A stretch of DNA of 64,000 bases from Bacteroidota bacterium. GTDB lineage: Bacteria; Bacteroidota; Bacteroidia; NS11-12g; UBA955. The notes beneath the pieces are model-generated. The model searched no databases, was not told where the DNA came from, and saw only the letters and a list, made by a program, of their open reading frames with translations. This document shows positions 29,829 through 41,087 of the stretch, piece by piece; within the stretch, counting starts at the first letter, position 1; every line of letters begins with the position of its first letter. The position numbers were made by a program, and so were the translations under genes. The DNA lies in contig CAUJCT010000034.1 in assembly GCA_963169345.1 (NCBI GenBank), positions 87,622 to 151,621 on the forward strand. Direction: 5' to 3'.

Positions 29829-30541
29829 TAATCTCTATTATCATCTTGCTTTCCGGCCCTTTGTTAGGGATTCTGATTCAAAGAAAATTCAGTACAACTT
29901 CTCACAGAGTTATCAGTAATACAGTTTTGTTTAGTGGCTCATTTTTATTGGGTATTTCCTTATTTGGATTAATGCCTGAGCTGTTCGAGCACATCCAAAC
30001 TGCCGGTGTCTTTATAGTGCTGGGCTTTTTATTTCAAATATTTCTTGAAAAATTTACAGGAGGTTTAGGACATGGTCATATCCATAACCACGATATTCCT
30101 AAAAGTGTTTTTGTTTTGTTTGGTGGTTTGATGTTGCATGCATTGTTTGAAGGTTATTCTGCCGGTCTGAATCATCATATCAAAACAGGCGTTGTAAGTG
30201 GTATGGTTGTGGGTATCGCAATTCATGAAATTCCAGCGGCATTTTCCCTGTCGGTACTGATGCACTCGAGGTATAAAGGCAAAGCCAGCGCTTTTTTATT
30301 GCTGTTGCTGTACGCTTGTGCAACTCCAATGGGCTACTCTTTGGGTGTCGTAGTGCATCAGGAAAATTTGCTGAGTGAAAATCTTTCTCAGATAATAACA
30401 GCTATCATAGCCGGAACATTCCTGCATATAAGCACCACTATAGTTTTCGAAAATTCTTTGAGAAAAAAAGAAGGCCTGAGCAAGTGGTTGGTAATCTTGT
30501 CAGGCCTTACAGTGTCTTATTTTGCTTGCTTAATTGGCTGA
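29819..30541 (+). CDS. ZIP family metal transporter
   Basis: HALFEGYSAG and VGIAIHEIPAAFSLSVLM motifs. Confidence 0.85.
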   Translation: MGVIISIIILLSGPLLGILIQRKFSTTSHRVISNTVLFSGSFLLGISLFGLMPELFEHIQTAGVFIVLGFLFQIFLEKFTGGLGHGHIHNHDIPKSVFVLFGGLMLHALFEGYSAGLNHHIKTGVVSGMVVGIAIHEIPAAFSLSVLMHSRYKGKASAFLLLLLYACATPMGYSLGVVVHQENLLSENLSQIITAIIAGTFLHISTTIVFENSLRKKEGLSKWLVILSGLTVSYFACLIG

Positions 30542-31384
30542 GTGATGCTTTAAATGGTACTCAAATAAATTGTGAATTGGTTGCTTGATGATATTGCCAA
30601 TATTCACTTTAAATTCTTTGGCTACCTGATGTAGTTGCGGCTGGAAAATAAAGGCTATTGAACCAACAAAGTGAACCGGTACCGATTTGTGCTTGCCATA
30701 TTTCACAATATGCGTTGCAAAAAACTCTCTGAACGCTGTCAGCACAATTGATTCAATATATTTGAAATTGACATTCTCTGCAAGAAATTTTGCAAACGAA
30801 GCCATGTAAACATTTGGATTTGGTTTGTTGTAAATACTTTTGATGATGTCTTCCTTATCAGGAAAAGTATTATCGAAATACAAACGTATATTAATTGGCA
30901 TCTCGTTATAGAAGTAAGCCTTGAGCAATAATTTACCCATGTGCATACCACTGCCTTCATCACCTAAAATATATCCTAATCCAAATTTGGGAATCTGAGG
31001 TAATAAACCCTTTCCACTCCAGTAACAGGCATTGCTGCCGGTGCCAAGAATACACGCTATGCCTTCTTTGTTTCCACAAGTTGCAATAGCAGAGGCATCC
31101 ATGTCGTGTGCCACAAAAATTTCAGCTTTTGTAAATACTTCTGACAAAGCTACCCGGATGTGTTCTTTGTTTTCATCGGTACTGCAACCTGACCCATAGA
31201 AAAAAAGTTTGGTAAATTTTTCTACAGTGATGTCTTTGAAGGTTTTTTTGACTTCACGGACTATCTGTTCCTTTTTCATAAAGAACGGATTGAGTCCTGC
31301 GCTTTCAAAATGCCTCGGTACCGGAGTAATGCCCGAAAACATCCAGTCACATTTGGTACTGCCGCTGTCTGCAACCAGAATCAT
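30530..31384 (-). CDS. BadF/BadG-type N-acetylglucosamine kinase-like ATPase
   Basis: MILVADSGSTKCDW, GTGSNACYW, GYILGDEGSGMHMGK. Confidence 0.88.
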   Translation of the reverse strand: MILVADSGSTKCDWMFSGITPVPRHFESAGLNPFFMKKEQIVREVKKTFKDITVEKFTKLFFYGSGCSTDENKEHIRVALSEVFTKAEIFVAHDMDASAIATCGNKEGIACILGTGSNACYWSGKGLLPQIPKFGLGYILGDEGSGMHMGKLLLKAYFYNEMPINIRLYFDNTFPDKEDIIKSIYNKPNPNVYMASFAKFLAENVNFKYIESIVLTAFREFFATHIVKYGKHKSVPVHFVGSIAFIFQPQLHQVAKEFKVNIGNIIKQPIHNLFEYHLKHHSAN

Positions 31385-31421
31385 ATCGTGTTTAGTTTAT
31401 TTTAGTAGTTTAAATTATATA

Positions 31422-32309
31422 TCAACTAAAAACGCCATCGATGATAACACCGGTATCAGAACTGTTGATACACATAACAGGTACTTTACCACTGTGGTTA
31501 ACAATCTGCTGGGCATAAGAACCTAGCAGAAACTCGCTAAATCCTTTTTCTTGTTGTGACATAATCATGATAAGGTCGGCATTGATATCCTGAGCATAAG
31601 CCAAAGTATCTTCTGCAAAACTATCAGGGTATTTATCCTGATCCAATCCCCTTACTATATAAGTTGCATTGTTCTGCTCGAGTATGTCCTGAGTCTGATT
31701 AACAGCTGCAAAAATGCGATTCTTAAACTCATCATTGGTAGAGTTTTCGTAAATGACATGAATGGTACTGTTGAATTTTTTTGCTAAATGAATGGCCCAG
31801 GTAACTTTCTGTCTGCTTTCTCTTGATAAGTCGATTGGCAATACAATGTTTTTATAACCCGCCTGACCAATTGGTTGTTCTTTTACAACAACGACAGGAA
31901 CTTTTGCGTAGTTGATGACTCTGCTGGCGTTACTGCCAATTATCTGCTGCAAACCGCTTGCACCGTTTGTTCCCATGACAATGCTGTCGAAATTTTCATT
32001 CTCTGCAATCTCAGTAATCACCTTGTAGATTTTACCAATCTCAATGCGTTTGTTGATTTTAACGTTTGGATATTTAGATTTAGCTTCCTCAATCACCTTA
32101 TCCATGCGGGTGTTGACGGCTTCTTTTACCAGCTCCATCTTGTCGTGACTGCCAAACAAGCCAAAAATACCGCCCTCATCTTGGATGTTGACCAGGGTAA
32201 TTTCGTTGTTGTAAACATCAGCGATTTTCAAAGCATGTCCCAATGCATTGTTAGCTACTTCCGAAAAATCGGTAGGGACAAGGATGTTGTTGTTGTTAGT
32301 TCTGTTCAT
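31422..32309 (-). CDS. universal stress protein (tandem UspA domains)
   Basis: ILVPTDFSEVANNALGHAL; GTNGASGLQQIIGSNASRVINYAKVPVVVV. Confidence 0.92.
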   Translation of the reverse strand: MNRTNNNNILVPTDFSEVANNALGHALKIADVYNNEITLVNIQDEGGIFGLFGSHDKMELVKEAVNTRMDKVIEEAKSKYPNVKINKRIEIGKIYKVITEIAENENFDSIVMGTNGASGLQQIIGSNASRVINYAKVPVVVVKEQPIGQAGYKNIVLPIDLSRESRQKVTWAIHLAKKFNSTIHVIYENSTNDEFKNRIFAAVNQTQDILEQNNATYIVRGLDQDKYPDSFAEDTLAYAQDINADLIMIMSQQEKGFSEFLLGSYAQQIVNHSGKVPVMCINSSDTGVIIDGVFS

Positions 32310-32343
32310 ATTGGTTGCTGTTTTTCTTCTTTTTTATTGTGGC

Positions 32344-33051
32344 TTATGCCATATTTGAATAAACGTTTTGTACGTCTTCGTCTTCTTCTAATCTCTCTAT
32401 GAGTGATTCGACTTGTTCTTTTTCTTCCTGGGTCAATTGTACCAGATTGGTAGGAATTCTCTGCAATTCGGCACTTACTATCTGAATACCTTTTGATTCA
32501 AGTGCTTTTTGCATATTACCGAAATTCTCAAAAGAGGCCGTTATCACCATTTCTTCGCCCTCTTTTTCTATGTCTTCCAGTCCTGCATCTATCAATTCCA
32601 GCTCTAATTCATCTGTATCTATTCCAACTGTGTGTATCACAAATACACTTTTACGCTCAAATGCAAAATCCAAACTGCCTGATTTACTCAGTTCTCCGCC
32701 GCCTCTGTTTAAGTGCATTCTCACATTGGCTACTGTACGGGTAGGGTTGTCTGTAGCTGTTTCTATAACCAACCCAACACCTTTCATGCACATGGCTTCA
32801 TAGGTGATTTCTTCGTAATTGCTGGTGTCTTTGCCTGCTGCTCTTTTAATCGCCGATTCAATTCTGTCTTTCGGCATGTTTTCACTTTTGGCATTGGCAA
32901 TTACTACCCTAAGTTTGGCATTGGTCTCCGGATCAGGTCCACCATTCTTAACAGCAATGGCAATCTCTTTCCCATACTTGGTAAACGTCTTTGACATCTT
33001 GTCAAAACGCGCAAACATCTTGTGCTTCCTCTTTTCAAATATCCTTCCCAT
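32344..33051 (-). CDS. YebC/PmpR family transcriptional/translation regulator
   Basis: RKHKMFARFDKMSKTFTKYGKEIAIAVKNGGPDPETNAKLR...; NVRMHLNRGGGELSKSGSLDFAF. Confidence 0.93.
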   Translation of the reverse strand: MGRIFEKRKHKMFARFDKMSKTFTKYGKEIAIAVKNGGPDPETNAKLRVVIANAKSENMPKDRIESAIKRAAGKDTSNYEEITYEAMCMKGVGLVIETATDNPTRTVANVRMHLNRGGGELSKSGSLDFAFERKSVFVIHTVGIDTDELELELIDAGLEDIEKEGEEMVITASFENFGNMQKALESKGIQIVSAELQRIPTNLVQLTQEEKEQVESLIERLEEDEDVQNVYSNMA

Positions 33052-33191
33052 ACGGCTTTTTAAGACGATGCAAATTTAGAAATTTATATCTAAGTTTATA
33101 GAAAAATTGCAGCAAGTTGAGCAGTATCTGTCAACTTTATTGAAAAAAATGAGATAAATCAGTCTGTATGTAAGGATTGGCGCGACTTACA

Positions 33192-33953
33192 CTACCATTC
33201 CAGATTGGGGTAAGCCCTTTGCATAAATTGCATTTCTGCCAATATATAGCCTAAATGCTCACTATGGATCCCGGTTTTTCCACCTTTTTGTGCAAATCCT
33301 TTTTCTGGAATTGTCAATGTGGCTTCTTCTAAAATTTCAGCCACTTTCTCTCTCCAGTAAGATTCTATAGAGCTCGGTGAAATACCAAATCCGGCCTGTG
33401 CAGCTGCCTGCTCTGTTGCCGATTCTAGAAATAACTCACCGGTAAAATCCCAAAGTTCTTCTACCGCAGTTTGCATTTTAGATTTGCTGATATCTGTACC
33501 ATCGCCCAATCGAATCATCCACTCACTGCTCCATTTTAAATGATAGGTAGCTTCTTTTATAGTTTTGCTGGCAATTTCTTTTAGTCGCGTATCATTGCTG
33601 TGCTCAATCAGCATTTTGTTGAGATAGTAATGGTAGACATCAAAAAAGAATTGTCTTACAATGGTATAAGCCCAGTCGGTATTAGGTTGTTCCACCAAAA
33701 GCAAATTGCGGTATTGCAAAACATCTCTAAGGAAAGGCAAACTGTCTTCGGTAGCACCACCACCTTTAATCTCAGCAGCATATTGATACAAACTGCGCGC
33801 TTCGCCTATTAAGTCGAGCGAAATATTGGTTAATGCGATATCCTGTTCCAGCACCGGTCCATGTCCACACCACTCGGCGTTTCTCTGACCAATGATCATG
33901 CTGTTGTCAGCAAGATGAAGTATGTAGTCGAATAAAATTTCCTTTTGATTCAT
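33192..33953 (-). CDS. paaC: 1,2-phenylacetyl-CoA epoxidase subunit PaaC
   Basis: LILHLADNSMIIGQRNAEWCGHGPVLEQDIALTNISLDLIGEAR. Confidence 0.92.
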   Translation of the reverse strand: MNQKEILFDYILHLADNSMIIGQRNAEWCGHGPVLEQDIALTNISLDLIGEARSLYQYAAEIKGGGATEDSLPFLRDVLQYRNLLLVEQPNTDWAYTIVRQFFFDVYHYYLNKMLIEHSNDTRLKEIASKTIKEATYHLKWSSEWMIRLGDGTDISKSKMQTAVEELWDFTGELFLESATEQAAAQAGFGISPSSIESYWREKVAEILEEATLTIPEKGFAQKGGKTGIHSEHLGYILAEMQFMQRAYPNLEW

Positions 33954-34240
33954 TACATGTGATTGAGTTCTTCAGGCAAAACATAAAAAGTAGGGTGCCT
34001 GTAAATTTTATCGCTGGCCGGATCAAAAAGTGCATCCTGTTCTGAAGGTTCATTGGCGTGAATGTACTTGCTTTCAACAACCCAGATGCTAACGCCTTCG
34101 AGACGACGGGTATAGACATCTCTGGCATTTTCTATGGCCATTTGATAATCAGCAGCGTGAAGACTGCCAACATGTTTATGATTTAAGCCTTGTTTGGCTC
34201 GGATGAAAACCTCCCAGAGAGGCCATTCTTTATTTGTCAT
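33953..34240 (-). CDS. paaB: 1,2-phenylacetyl-CoA epoxidase subunit PaaB
   Basis: EWPLWEVFIRAKQGLNHKHVGSLHAADYQMAIENARDVYTRR. Confidence 0.93.
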   Translation of the reverse strand: MTNKEWPLWEVFIRAKQGLNHKHVGSLHAADYQMAIENARDVYTRRLEGVSIWVVESKYIHANEPSEQDALFDPASDKIYRHPTFYVLPEELNHM

Positions 34241-34247
34241 GCTAATA

Positions 34248-35198
34248 TTATGCGGCTTCTATTTTGTTCTTTTCTCTTTTGGCTCTCTTTTCAGCATAAG
34301 CTGTGGCAGCTTCTCTTACCCAGGCACCTTTTTCCCAGGCATCAACACGGGCTTTAAGTCTTTGTTTATTGCATGGTCCGTTGCCGGCAACCACATTGTT
34401 AAACTCATCCCAGTTAATTGCTCCGAAATCGTAATGTCCGCGAGCTTCGTTCCATTTCAAATCTTTATCAGGTATGGTCAAACCAAGAATTTCAGCCTGA
34501 GCAACTGTAACATCCACAAATTTCTGACGCAACTCGTCGTTACTGAATCTTTTAATTTTCCATTTCATACTTTGAGCTGAATTAGGAGAATTATCATCAT
34601 TTGGACCAAACATCATTATACTTGGCCACCACCAGCGATTCAAAGCATCCTGCGCCATTGCTTTTTGTTCCTCTGAGCCTTTGCATAGAGTGAGCATAAT
34701 TTCATAACCTTGTCTCTGATGAAAACTCTCTTCTTTGCAAACTCTTACCATGGCACGGGCATAAGGTCCGTAGGATGTACGGCAAAGTGGTACCTGATTC
34801 ATAATAGCAGCCCCATCAACCAGCCATCCAATTGCTCCCATATCCGCCCAGGTGAGGGTAGGATAGTTGAAGATACTGCTGTATTTAGCTTTGCCTGTAT
34901 GCAATTCTTCCAGCATTTCGTCTCTGCTCATTCCAAGTGTTTCGGCAGCTGAATACAAATAAAGACCATGACCGGCCTCATCCTGTACTTTGGCCAGTAA
35001 AGCCACTTTTCTTCTCAAATTCGGGGCTCTGGTGATCCAATTGCCTTCCGGTAACATACCAACAATCTCACTGTGAGCATGTTGAGAAATCTGCCTCAAG
35101 AGAGTCTTCCTGTATTTCTCAGGCATCCAATCTCTTGGCTCTATTTTGACTTCTTCGTCAATTCGTTTTTGAAACTGTTCTTCCAGGTTGATTTCCAT
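34248..35198 (-). CDS. paaA: 1,2-phenylacetyl-CoA epoxidase subunit PaaA
   Basis: [42 protein letters not shown]. Confidence 0.94.
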   Translation of the reverse strand: MEINLEEQFQKRIDEEVKIEPRDWMPEKYRKTLLRQISQHAHSEIVGMLPEGNWITRAPNLRRKVALLAKVQDEAGHGLYLYSAAETLGMSRDEMLEELHTGKAKYSSIFNYPTLTWADMGAIGWLVDGAAIMNQVPLCRTSYGPYARAMVRVCKEESFHQRQGYEIMLTLCKGSEEQKAMAQDALNRWWWPSIMMFGPNDDNSPNSAQSMKWKIKRFSNDELRQKFVDVTVAQAEILGLTIPDKDLKWNEARGHYDFGAINWDEFNNVVAGNGPCNKQRLKARVDAWEKGAWVREAATAYAEKRAKREKNKIEAA

Positions 35199-35319
35199 GG
35201 GTTTGAAGGGGTTGAATTAAGATTACAAATCTAAGTATAAACAACTCATTTTACAAGTTGTTTTGCCTTTTTTGAATGTCTTCCTATCTTATTTATTTAA
35301 ATTTTCAAAAGACAGAAAA

Positions 35320-35363
35320 GTGATTTATGTCAGTTTTTTTCTTGTTCAAAGTCATATTTGACT
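35320..35363. promoter_or_regulatory. candidate CRP/FNR-family site (GTGATTTATGTCAG) plus AGTCA-TATT-TGACT palindrome
   Basis: TGA-N6-TCA at 35321-35332 and perfect 5+5 palindrome at 35350-35363 in the paaA/usp divergent intergenic region. Confidence 0.35.
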
Positions 35364-35424
35364 AACTTAGTTGCTTATAGTTTTGTGATTAAGTATTTTA
35401 AATCATTAAAAACAGTAAAATCCC

Positions 35425-36249
35425 ATGAAACCCAATAAAATAGTATTTATGGCCCACGACTTCAGCCAGGCTTCGAGAAATGCATTAGAAGTGGCTGCAG
35501 CATTAGCCCAAAAAACTGGCTCTAAACTTTTTATCTATCATGTGGTGTCTGCTTCGGTGCTTACTGATACCGAAAGCGTATATACCTATTCTCCTGACCT
35601 CGATATTAAAAAAGCTTCAGCTCTGCTCAGAAGAGGTATCACATACCTTAAAAAGAAATTCCCAAATACGCTCATCGCTTTCGAAGTCGATTACGGTTTT
35701 CTTATTCCTTCCATTACCTCTAAAATTGATGAAATCAATCCTTGGGTGAGTATAATGGGTGTTAAAAAACGCACCGGTCTCGATAAAGTGATCTTTGGTG
35801 ATGTATGCACAACTTTAATAGGAAAAGTTAAAGCGCCAATGATGGTTGTGCCGCTCAATTACAAATCGTTTAAATTGTCTAATGTGGTGTATGCCTGGGA
35901 TGGAAAATCCTCTGAAGTACATCAACTCAATGCGTTGAGGGAAATGTTCGGTTATGATCCGGCTTCACTTACTGCTCTTAATGTGTCACATTACGATGAA
36001 CAGGTGGAGAAAAATGCTTCCAATTTTAAATTCGCTCTGAAAAAGATGTTCCCTTCTCAACATACCGACCTCAAACAAATTCAAGGTTTGGATAAGGAAG
36101 TGGAATTTGAAAAAGCTGTTAAAAAGATTAAACCCGACCTCCTGGTTGTGTATGCCCACCATTACAATGTCTGGCAAAATATTTTTCATAAACGTTTCTC
36201 AAGATATGCTATGAAATTCAGTCAGTCACCAGTTCTTGTTGTGTATTAA
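35425..36249 (+). CDS. universal stress protein
   Basis: [48 protein letters not shown]. Confidence 0.88.
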   Translation: MKPNKIVFMAHDFSQASRNALEVAAALAQKTGSKLFIYHVVSASVLTDTESVYTYSPDLDIKKASALLRRGITYLKKKFPNTLIAFEVDYGFLIPSITSKIDEINPWVSIMGVKKRTGLDKVIFGDVCTTLIGKVKAPMMVVPLNYKSFKLSNVVYAWDGKSSEVHQLNALREMFGYDPASLTALNVSHYDEQVEKNASNFKFALKKMFPSQHTDLKQIQGLDKEVEFEKAVKKIKPDLLVVYAHHYNVWQNIFHKRFSRYAMKFSQSPVLVVY

Positions 36250-36272
36250 TCTTAACTCTCACGCCCTTCATT

Positions 36273-38684
36273 ATGGATACCCTCGTACTCAGGGAAAGCA
36301 AAGCCCTAAAAAGCGTTGAAGAATGCGAACATTGTGGCTTGCCTTGCGATTCACATAAAATTCAGGAAAATAACCATGTCTTTTGTTGCTCTGGTTGCGC
36401 AGCTGTTTATCAAATGCTCAACGAAAATGATATGTGTGCCTATTACAACGATGGTAAAGGTATTACGCCTGAATCTACTGACCCGGGTGAATTCGATTTT
36501 CTGAATGAAACTGAAACAATAGAAAAGTTTGTTGTCTTTTCTCAGGGCGATGCTGTGCAATACCGCTTCCTGATTCCGGGTATGCATTGCAATTCGTGTA
36601 TTTATTTGCTCGAAAGACTCGAAAAATTTAATAAAGGTATCATCTCTTCTCGTGTCGATTTCTTTAATAAAGAATTACTGATAACAGTAAAAACCAAAGA
36701 AGTGAAAATTTCGGATCTGGTTATTTTATTGTACCACTTCGGATATAAACCCGATCTAACTTTATCCAACGACTCAGGTGTAAAAAAGAAACGTGTCTCT
36801 ACACGGGCCATAAAAATTGGTATTGCCGGATTTGCTTTTGGTAATATCATGATGTTGAGTTTCCCCGAATATCTGGGATTGTCTCTCGATGCAAGCAGTC
36901 TGGTGCTTAAAAGATGGTTCGATTTTATCAGTTTGGGATTGTCTCTGCCGGTCTTGTTCTATTGCTCAACTGAGTTTTTTGAAAGTTCTTTTAAAGCCAT
37001 CCGTCAAAGAACACTCAATATAGATTTGCCAATCGCTTTGGCAATTGTGGCAACATTTATAAGAAGTCTCTATGAAATGTTTGTGAATCATCAGTCGGGT
37101 TACTTCGATAGCATGACTGGTATAGTGTTTTTGTTGTTGACCGGTCGATATTTTCAAGACTTAACGTATCATTCACTGACTTTTGATCGTGATTACAAAT
37201 CTTATTTTCCATTATCAGCCCGATTGATTAAAGATGGGATTTCTAAAATGGTCAATATTAAACAACTCAAAGCTAATGACCTGATTGAACTGAGAAATGG
37301 TGAGTTGCTGCCTGCCGATGCCCGTTTAAAATCTGATTACGCTACTGTCGATTACAGTTTTATAACTGGCGAATCTAAACCTGTAGCTCTCAAAAAAGAT
37401 GAAAAAATCTACGCAGGCGCTAAGGTTAGTGGCAGCACTGTTCAACTCGAATTAATGTCCTCAACTGACAACAGCCGTTTGGTTAAACTTTGGGCTGTCG
37501 AAAAAGACAAAGAGGATATAGATAATTCGCTAACCGAAAAAATTAACTATTGGTTTACTCTGGGATTGCTGGTGATAGGCGCTTTTGCTTTTATTTATCA
37601 GTACAATCAAAATGGTTTGGAAGAAGCATTTAAATCCTTAACCAGTGTACTGATTGTAGCTTGCCCTTGTATTCTGCTCCTCGCTACAACTTTTGCCAAT
37701 GGACATTTGCTGAGAACGCTCAAACATCACGGTATGTTTGTGAAAAATAAAAATACATTGTCTCTGTTAAACGAATGTGATACAATTGTATTTGATAAAA
37801 CCGGAACTTTAACTGACAACAAAAAATTTGAGATAGAAAACCATACCAATCTGAGTGCTTTAGAAATTAAATCCATTGGCTTATTGTGTCATCAGTCTGT
37901 TCATCCTTACAGTGCTGCTATAGCAAAAGAGTATTATGAATTTGGAAGTGGTCATCTGGATGCTTTTACAGATGTGGTTGGAAAAGGCCTTCAGGGTAAA
38001 TACGGAAAGCGAACTCTGAAAGTAGGCTCAGCTTTGTTTTTAAATGTGCCGCAGCCAACAGATTTGAAACATGGTATCATGCATGTCGAAATAGATGGTG
38101 AATACAGAGGTTATTTTGTGCTCATACATAAAATAAGAACTGAAACCAACAGCATTACCAATGATTTGAAAAGAGATGGTTACAGTTTGTATTTATCCAG
38201 TGGTGACAACGAATTGAATAAGGATATAGACGTTAAACCTTTTGTAAAAACTTTGATACATCAGACCCCTGAAAATAAAGTTCAGTTGGTTAAAGAATTG
38301 AAATCACAGGGTAAAGTAGTCTGCATGACCGGAGATGGCTTGAACGATGCGCCTGCACTAAAAGAGGCGGATATAGCCATTTCTGTTGCCGATGATGTCA
38401 ATGCGTTTTTCCCCGCTTGCGATGTATTGGTAACTGCTCCGGCTCTTTCAAAATTGCCTCAGTTGATGCGATTTGTTAAAGCTGCCAAATGGGTAATCAT
38501 TATTAGTTTCGCATTTTCATTAGTTTATAATGCTATAGGACTGTACTATGCTATTACTGCACAGTTATCACCATTGACAGCAGCTATATTAATGCCTAGC
38601 AGTTCATTTACCATGTTGATTTTAACCTGGGCGTTAACAGCTTTAATTTCACGTCGAGTTTTGGGAAATTCTTTCCAAAATTAG
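36273..38684 (+). CDS. ccoI: heavy-metal translocating P-type ATPase, CcoI/FixI-like
   Basis: N-terminal Cys-rich CEHCGLPC...[40 protein letters not shown]; genomic context with cbb3 oxidase genes. Confidence 0.85.
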   Translation: MDTLVLRESKALKSVEECEHCGLPCDSHKIQENNHVFCCSGCAAVYQMLNENDMCAYYNDGKGITPESTDPGEFDFLNETETIEKFVVFSQGDAVQYRFLIPGMHCNSCIYLLERLEKFNKGIISSRVDFFNKELLITVKTKEVKISDLVILLYHFGYKPDLTLSNDSGVKKKRVSTRAIKIGIAGFAFGNIMMLSFPEYLGLSLDASSLVLKRWFDFISLGLSLPVLFYCSTEFFESSFKAIRQRTLNIDLPIALAIVATFIRSLYEMFVNHQSGYFDSMTGIVFLLLTGRYFQDLTYHSLTFDRDYKSYFPLSARLIKDGISKMVNIKQLKANDLIELRNGELLPADARLKSDYATVDYSFITGESKPVALKKDEKIYAGAKVSGSTVQLELMSSTDNSRLVKLWAVEKDKEDIDNSLTEKINYWFTLGLLVIGAFAFIYQYNQNGLEEAFKSLTSVLIVACPCILLLATTFANGHLLRTLKHHGMFVKNKNTLSLLNECDTIVFDKTGTLTDNKKFEIENHTNLSALEIKSIGLLCHQSVHPYSAAIAKEYYEFGSGHLDAFTDVVGKGLQGKYGKRTLKVGSALFLNVPQPTDLKHGIMHVEIDGEYRGYFVLIHKIRTETNSITNDLKRDGYSLYLSSGDNELNKDIDVKPFVKTLIHQTPENKVQLVKELKSQGKVVCMTGDGLNDAPALKEADIAISVADDVNAFFPACDVLVTAPALSKLPQLMRFVKAAKWVIIISFAFSLVYNAIGLYYAITAQLSPLTAAILMPSSSFTMLILTWALTALISRRVLGNSFQN

Positions 38685-39100
38685 AATTTCGAATTAAGCA
38701 TATTTAATTATGCGTTCATTCAAATAGAAGGAACAAATCTTTATGTGAAACATTTCTGTATGGTGATTATAATTATAGTGTAGTTCCTTATGGAAATGAG
38801 TAGTTAAGAGATGGGGTTTATATTAGAATTAACAAATCAATTTTACTGAATACACTTACTACACTGCTGCTTTACTCAGACTGATTTGGAAACGGGGCGG
38901 CGCCCTTCAAACTGCCGGTTGAGAAGGTTTGAGAAAAACCAGGGCACCCGATGTGACAGCTCGTAGAGATCGTCACAATAGGGTCGGTTTTTCCAAAACT
39001 TTGAAACAGTGCCAACTGAAAAACGAAAGCTGTATTTAACAAAATGCTCTCCTTTCAGTTGCACGAAGGCAGGATGGGGCGCTTACGACAGTTTCTTTTG

Positions 39101-39329
39101 CTTACTTTTCTTAGATCCTATCTCAGAAATGATTTGTTGGTCAATTTCGAGGATTTTGAAGCGAGACAAGGCGCTTATTGAATTTCATACTGGAGGTCTG
39201 AAAAAGATAAGCAACGTCGTATCGCTTCAAAAGACGATGAGTTGTTAAAGGTCACTATTCCTCAATTTTACATTTAAAATTGACCAAAATGATTTTTGAG
39301 ATGGGATCTTTAAAAGAAAGAAAAGTAAG
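39101..39329. repeat. ~230-bp long imperfect inverted-repeat (MITE-like) element
   Basis: Outer arms 39101-39150 and ~39274-39329 (CTTACTTTTCTT...AGATCCTATCTCAGAAAT...GGTCAATTT vs its reverse complement); inner arms 39154-39178 and 39207-39232 (TTTTGAAGCGA...GCTTAT). Confidence 0.75.
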
Positions 39330-39602
39330 AGCCTCCGCGGCTTGAGCGGGGTAAGCTAAAGAGGTTTGTGTAAATGCATGGTGGAGCAGGAGGTCTTTTC
39401 CCCAATTTTGAAATCATACAATTTGGGATGATAAAGAAAGCATACTTGAAGTAGTGCTATTCTGCTCATTCGATATTAATAATTGCCTGAATCCGCTAAA
39501 ATTACTTTCTGTGTCTAATAAAAAAATCTATTGGTAACACAATAAAATTTTTCATAATTTTTCATAATCATAAGCGTTTTCAATTAAAATCTTCCAACAC
39601 TT

Positions 39603-41087
39603 ATGAAAAGGGTATATTTAATCGGCTTATTGCTGATTCTGACTCGTCATGTTTGCGCTTGCGAATCAACAGTCAGATTTAAACTTGAAAATGTCAATGG
39701 AGGTGTTTATTCAAAACAAAAAGTTGAATTGACCGACTTGCTGGATGGCAAGAAATATCAGGGTTTATCAAATGATAAAGGAGAAGCTGATATAAAAGTG
39801 CCTTGCCTTCGCAGATTCAAAGTGATTATTAGTAATTACTCCCGATCTTCTGAAGTAAAATCACCCAATGATGGAGGAACTGCCTTTCAGTCCTTGAGGT
39901 ATTCTTCAAACATGAACGCTTTTTCGGCAAAACTGGCCATGAATGAAGAGGAGAAAAAAGCCATGGACGATTTTGCTAATGCCTTGCCCGACTCATTTAA
40001 TTTGGCTCAAATTCAATCCCGGGTAAATGCTAAGGCAACTTATTTTATTAAACTGGTATTAACGCTGCGCACTCTGGATGGTAAACCTTTGGCTAAAGAG
40101 TCTTTTAACTTTACCGGAGAAAAACGAAAGAAAAAATTTATTGGAATTACAGGTAACAACGGAACTGCGCTCATATACTTACCAAAAGGGGATATTTACC
40201 ATCTCAATTTTAAATATTCACCTGATTTTGCAGCCGAAGAAATTGAATACACCAAGGCCAATTCACAGATGGATATGAATTTCGCTTATATAGGAACGGC
40301 TGAAATGGAAAAAAGAGTGAGAGAAGAAGCAGAGAGAATAGCGAAGGAGGAAGCCCGTTTAAAGAAAGAGAAAGCAGAGTTTGAAGCCTGGTGTAAAATG
40401 AAAAAAGTGAGTCCTGAGGAAGGTATGCGTTTGAAACTAAAGGAACAGGTACATGGAGATGATACAGTCATTCTCGCAGTGATGAACAGAAATAAGTGGA
40501 GGAACAGATTGATTGTCTGCGACCTTACAGGCAGCATGTCTCCGTTTGCAACTCAGTTGTCTATGTGGTACCAGCTGGTACACAAAACTGAAAAAAACAT
40601 GCAGTTTGTGTTTTTTAATGATGGGGACAATCAACCTGATAACAGCAAATTGATTGGTTCAACCGGGGGGATTTATTACACACCTGCAATTGGTATAGAC
40701 AGTTTGTCGCAGTTTATGGCAAAAGTAGCCAGTAAGGGGAGTGGGGGAGATTGTCCTGAAAATAATATGGAAGCCCTTATTAAAGGCGTGAAAATGGCCA
40801 GATCATTTAAGGATATTGTAATGATAGCCGACAATCATGCACCTGTTAAGGATATTCGATTGCTCCAGGAATTTAAACTGCCTGTTCACATTATTTTATG
40901 CGGAGCAATAGGCCATCCAATTCAGACAGATTATCTGGATATAGCAAGAAAAACCGGAGGAAGTATACACACAATTGAAGAGGATATAGTCAACTTAGCT
41001 ACCCTTTCTGAGGGTGAAGACATAAAAATAAACGGGATGACTTATAAAGTAATGGGCGGTAAATTTATACTGCTAAAGAAGACATAA
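39603..41087 (+). CDS. secreted VWA-like domain protein with coiled-coil linker
   Basis: Signal peptide; repeated Ig-like N-terminal segments; Glu/Lys-rich coiled coil; CDLTGSMSPF MIDAS-like motif. Confidence 0.7.
   Translation: MKRVYLIGLLLILTRHVCACESTVRFKLENVNGGVYSKQKVELTDLLDGKKYQGLSNDKGEADIKVPCLRRFKVIISNYSRSSEVKSPNDGGTAFQSLRYSSNMNAFSAKLAMNEEEKKAMDDFANALPDSFNLAQIQSRVNAKATYFIKLVLTLRTLDGKPLAKESFNFTGEKRKKKFIGITGNNGTALIYLPKGDIYHLNFKYSPDFAAEEIEYTKANSQMDMNFAYIGTAEMEKRVREEAERIAKEEARLKKEKAEFEAWCKMKKVSPEEGMRLKLKEQVHGDDTVILAVMNRNKWRNRLIVCDLTGSMSPFATQLSMWYQLVHKTEKNMQFVFFNDGDNQPDNSKLIGSTGGIYYTPAIGIDSLSQFMAKVASKGSGGDCPENNMEALIKGVKMARSFKDIVMIADNHAPVKDIRLLQEFKLPVHIILCGAIGHPIQTDYLDIARKTGGSIHTIEEDIVNLATLSEGEDIKINGMTYKVMGGKFILLKKT

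Noticed and set aside
31875-32402. 175-aa plus-strand ORF antisense to a universal stress protein gene
   Set aside because: Overlaps a clear Usp gene and part of yebC; Val/Phe/Asp-rich antisense artefact.
38876-39248. Short overlapping ORFs of 62 and 79 aa as genes
   Set aside because: They sit on a GC-rich structured non-coding block, overlap on opposite strands, and have no recognisable domain or start context.
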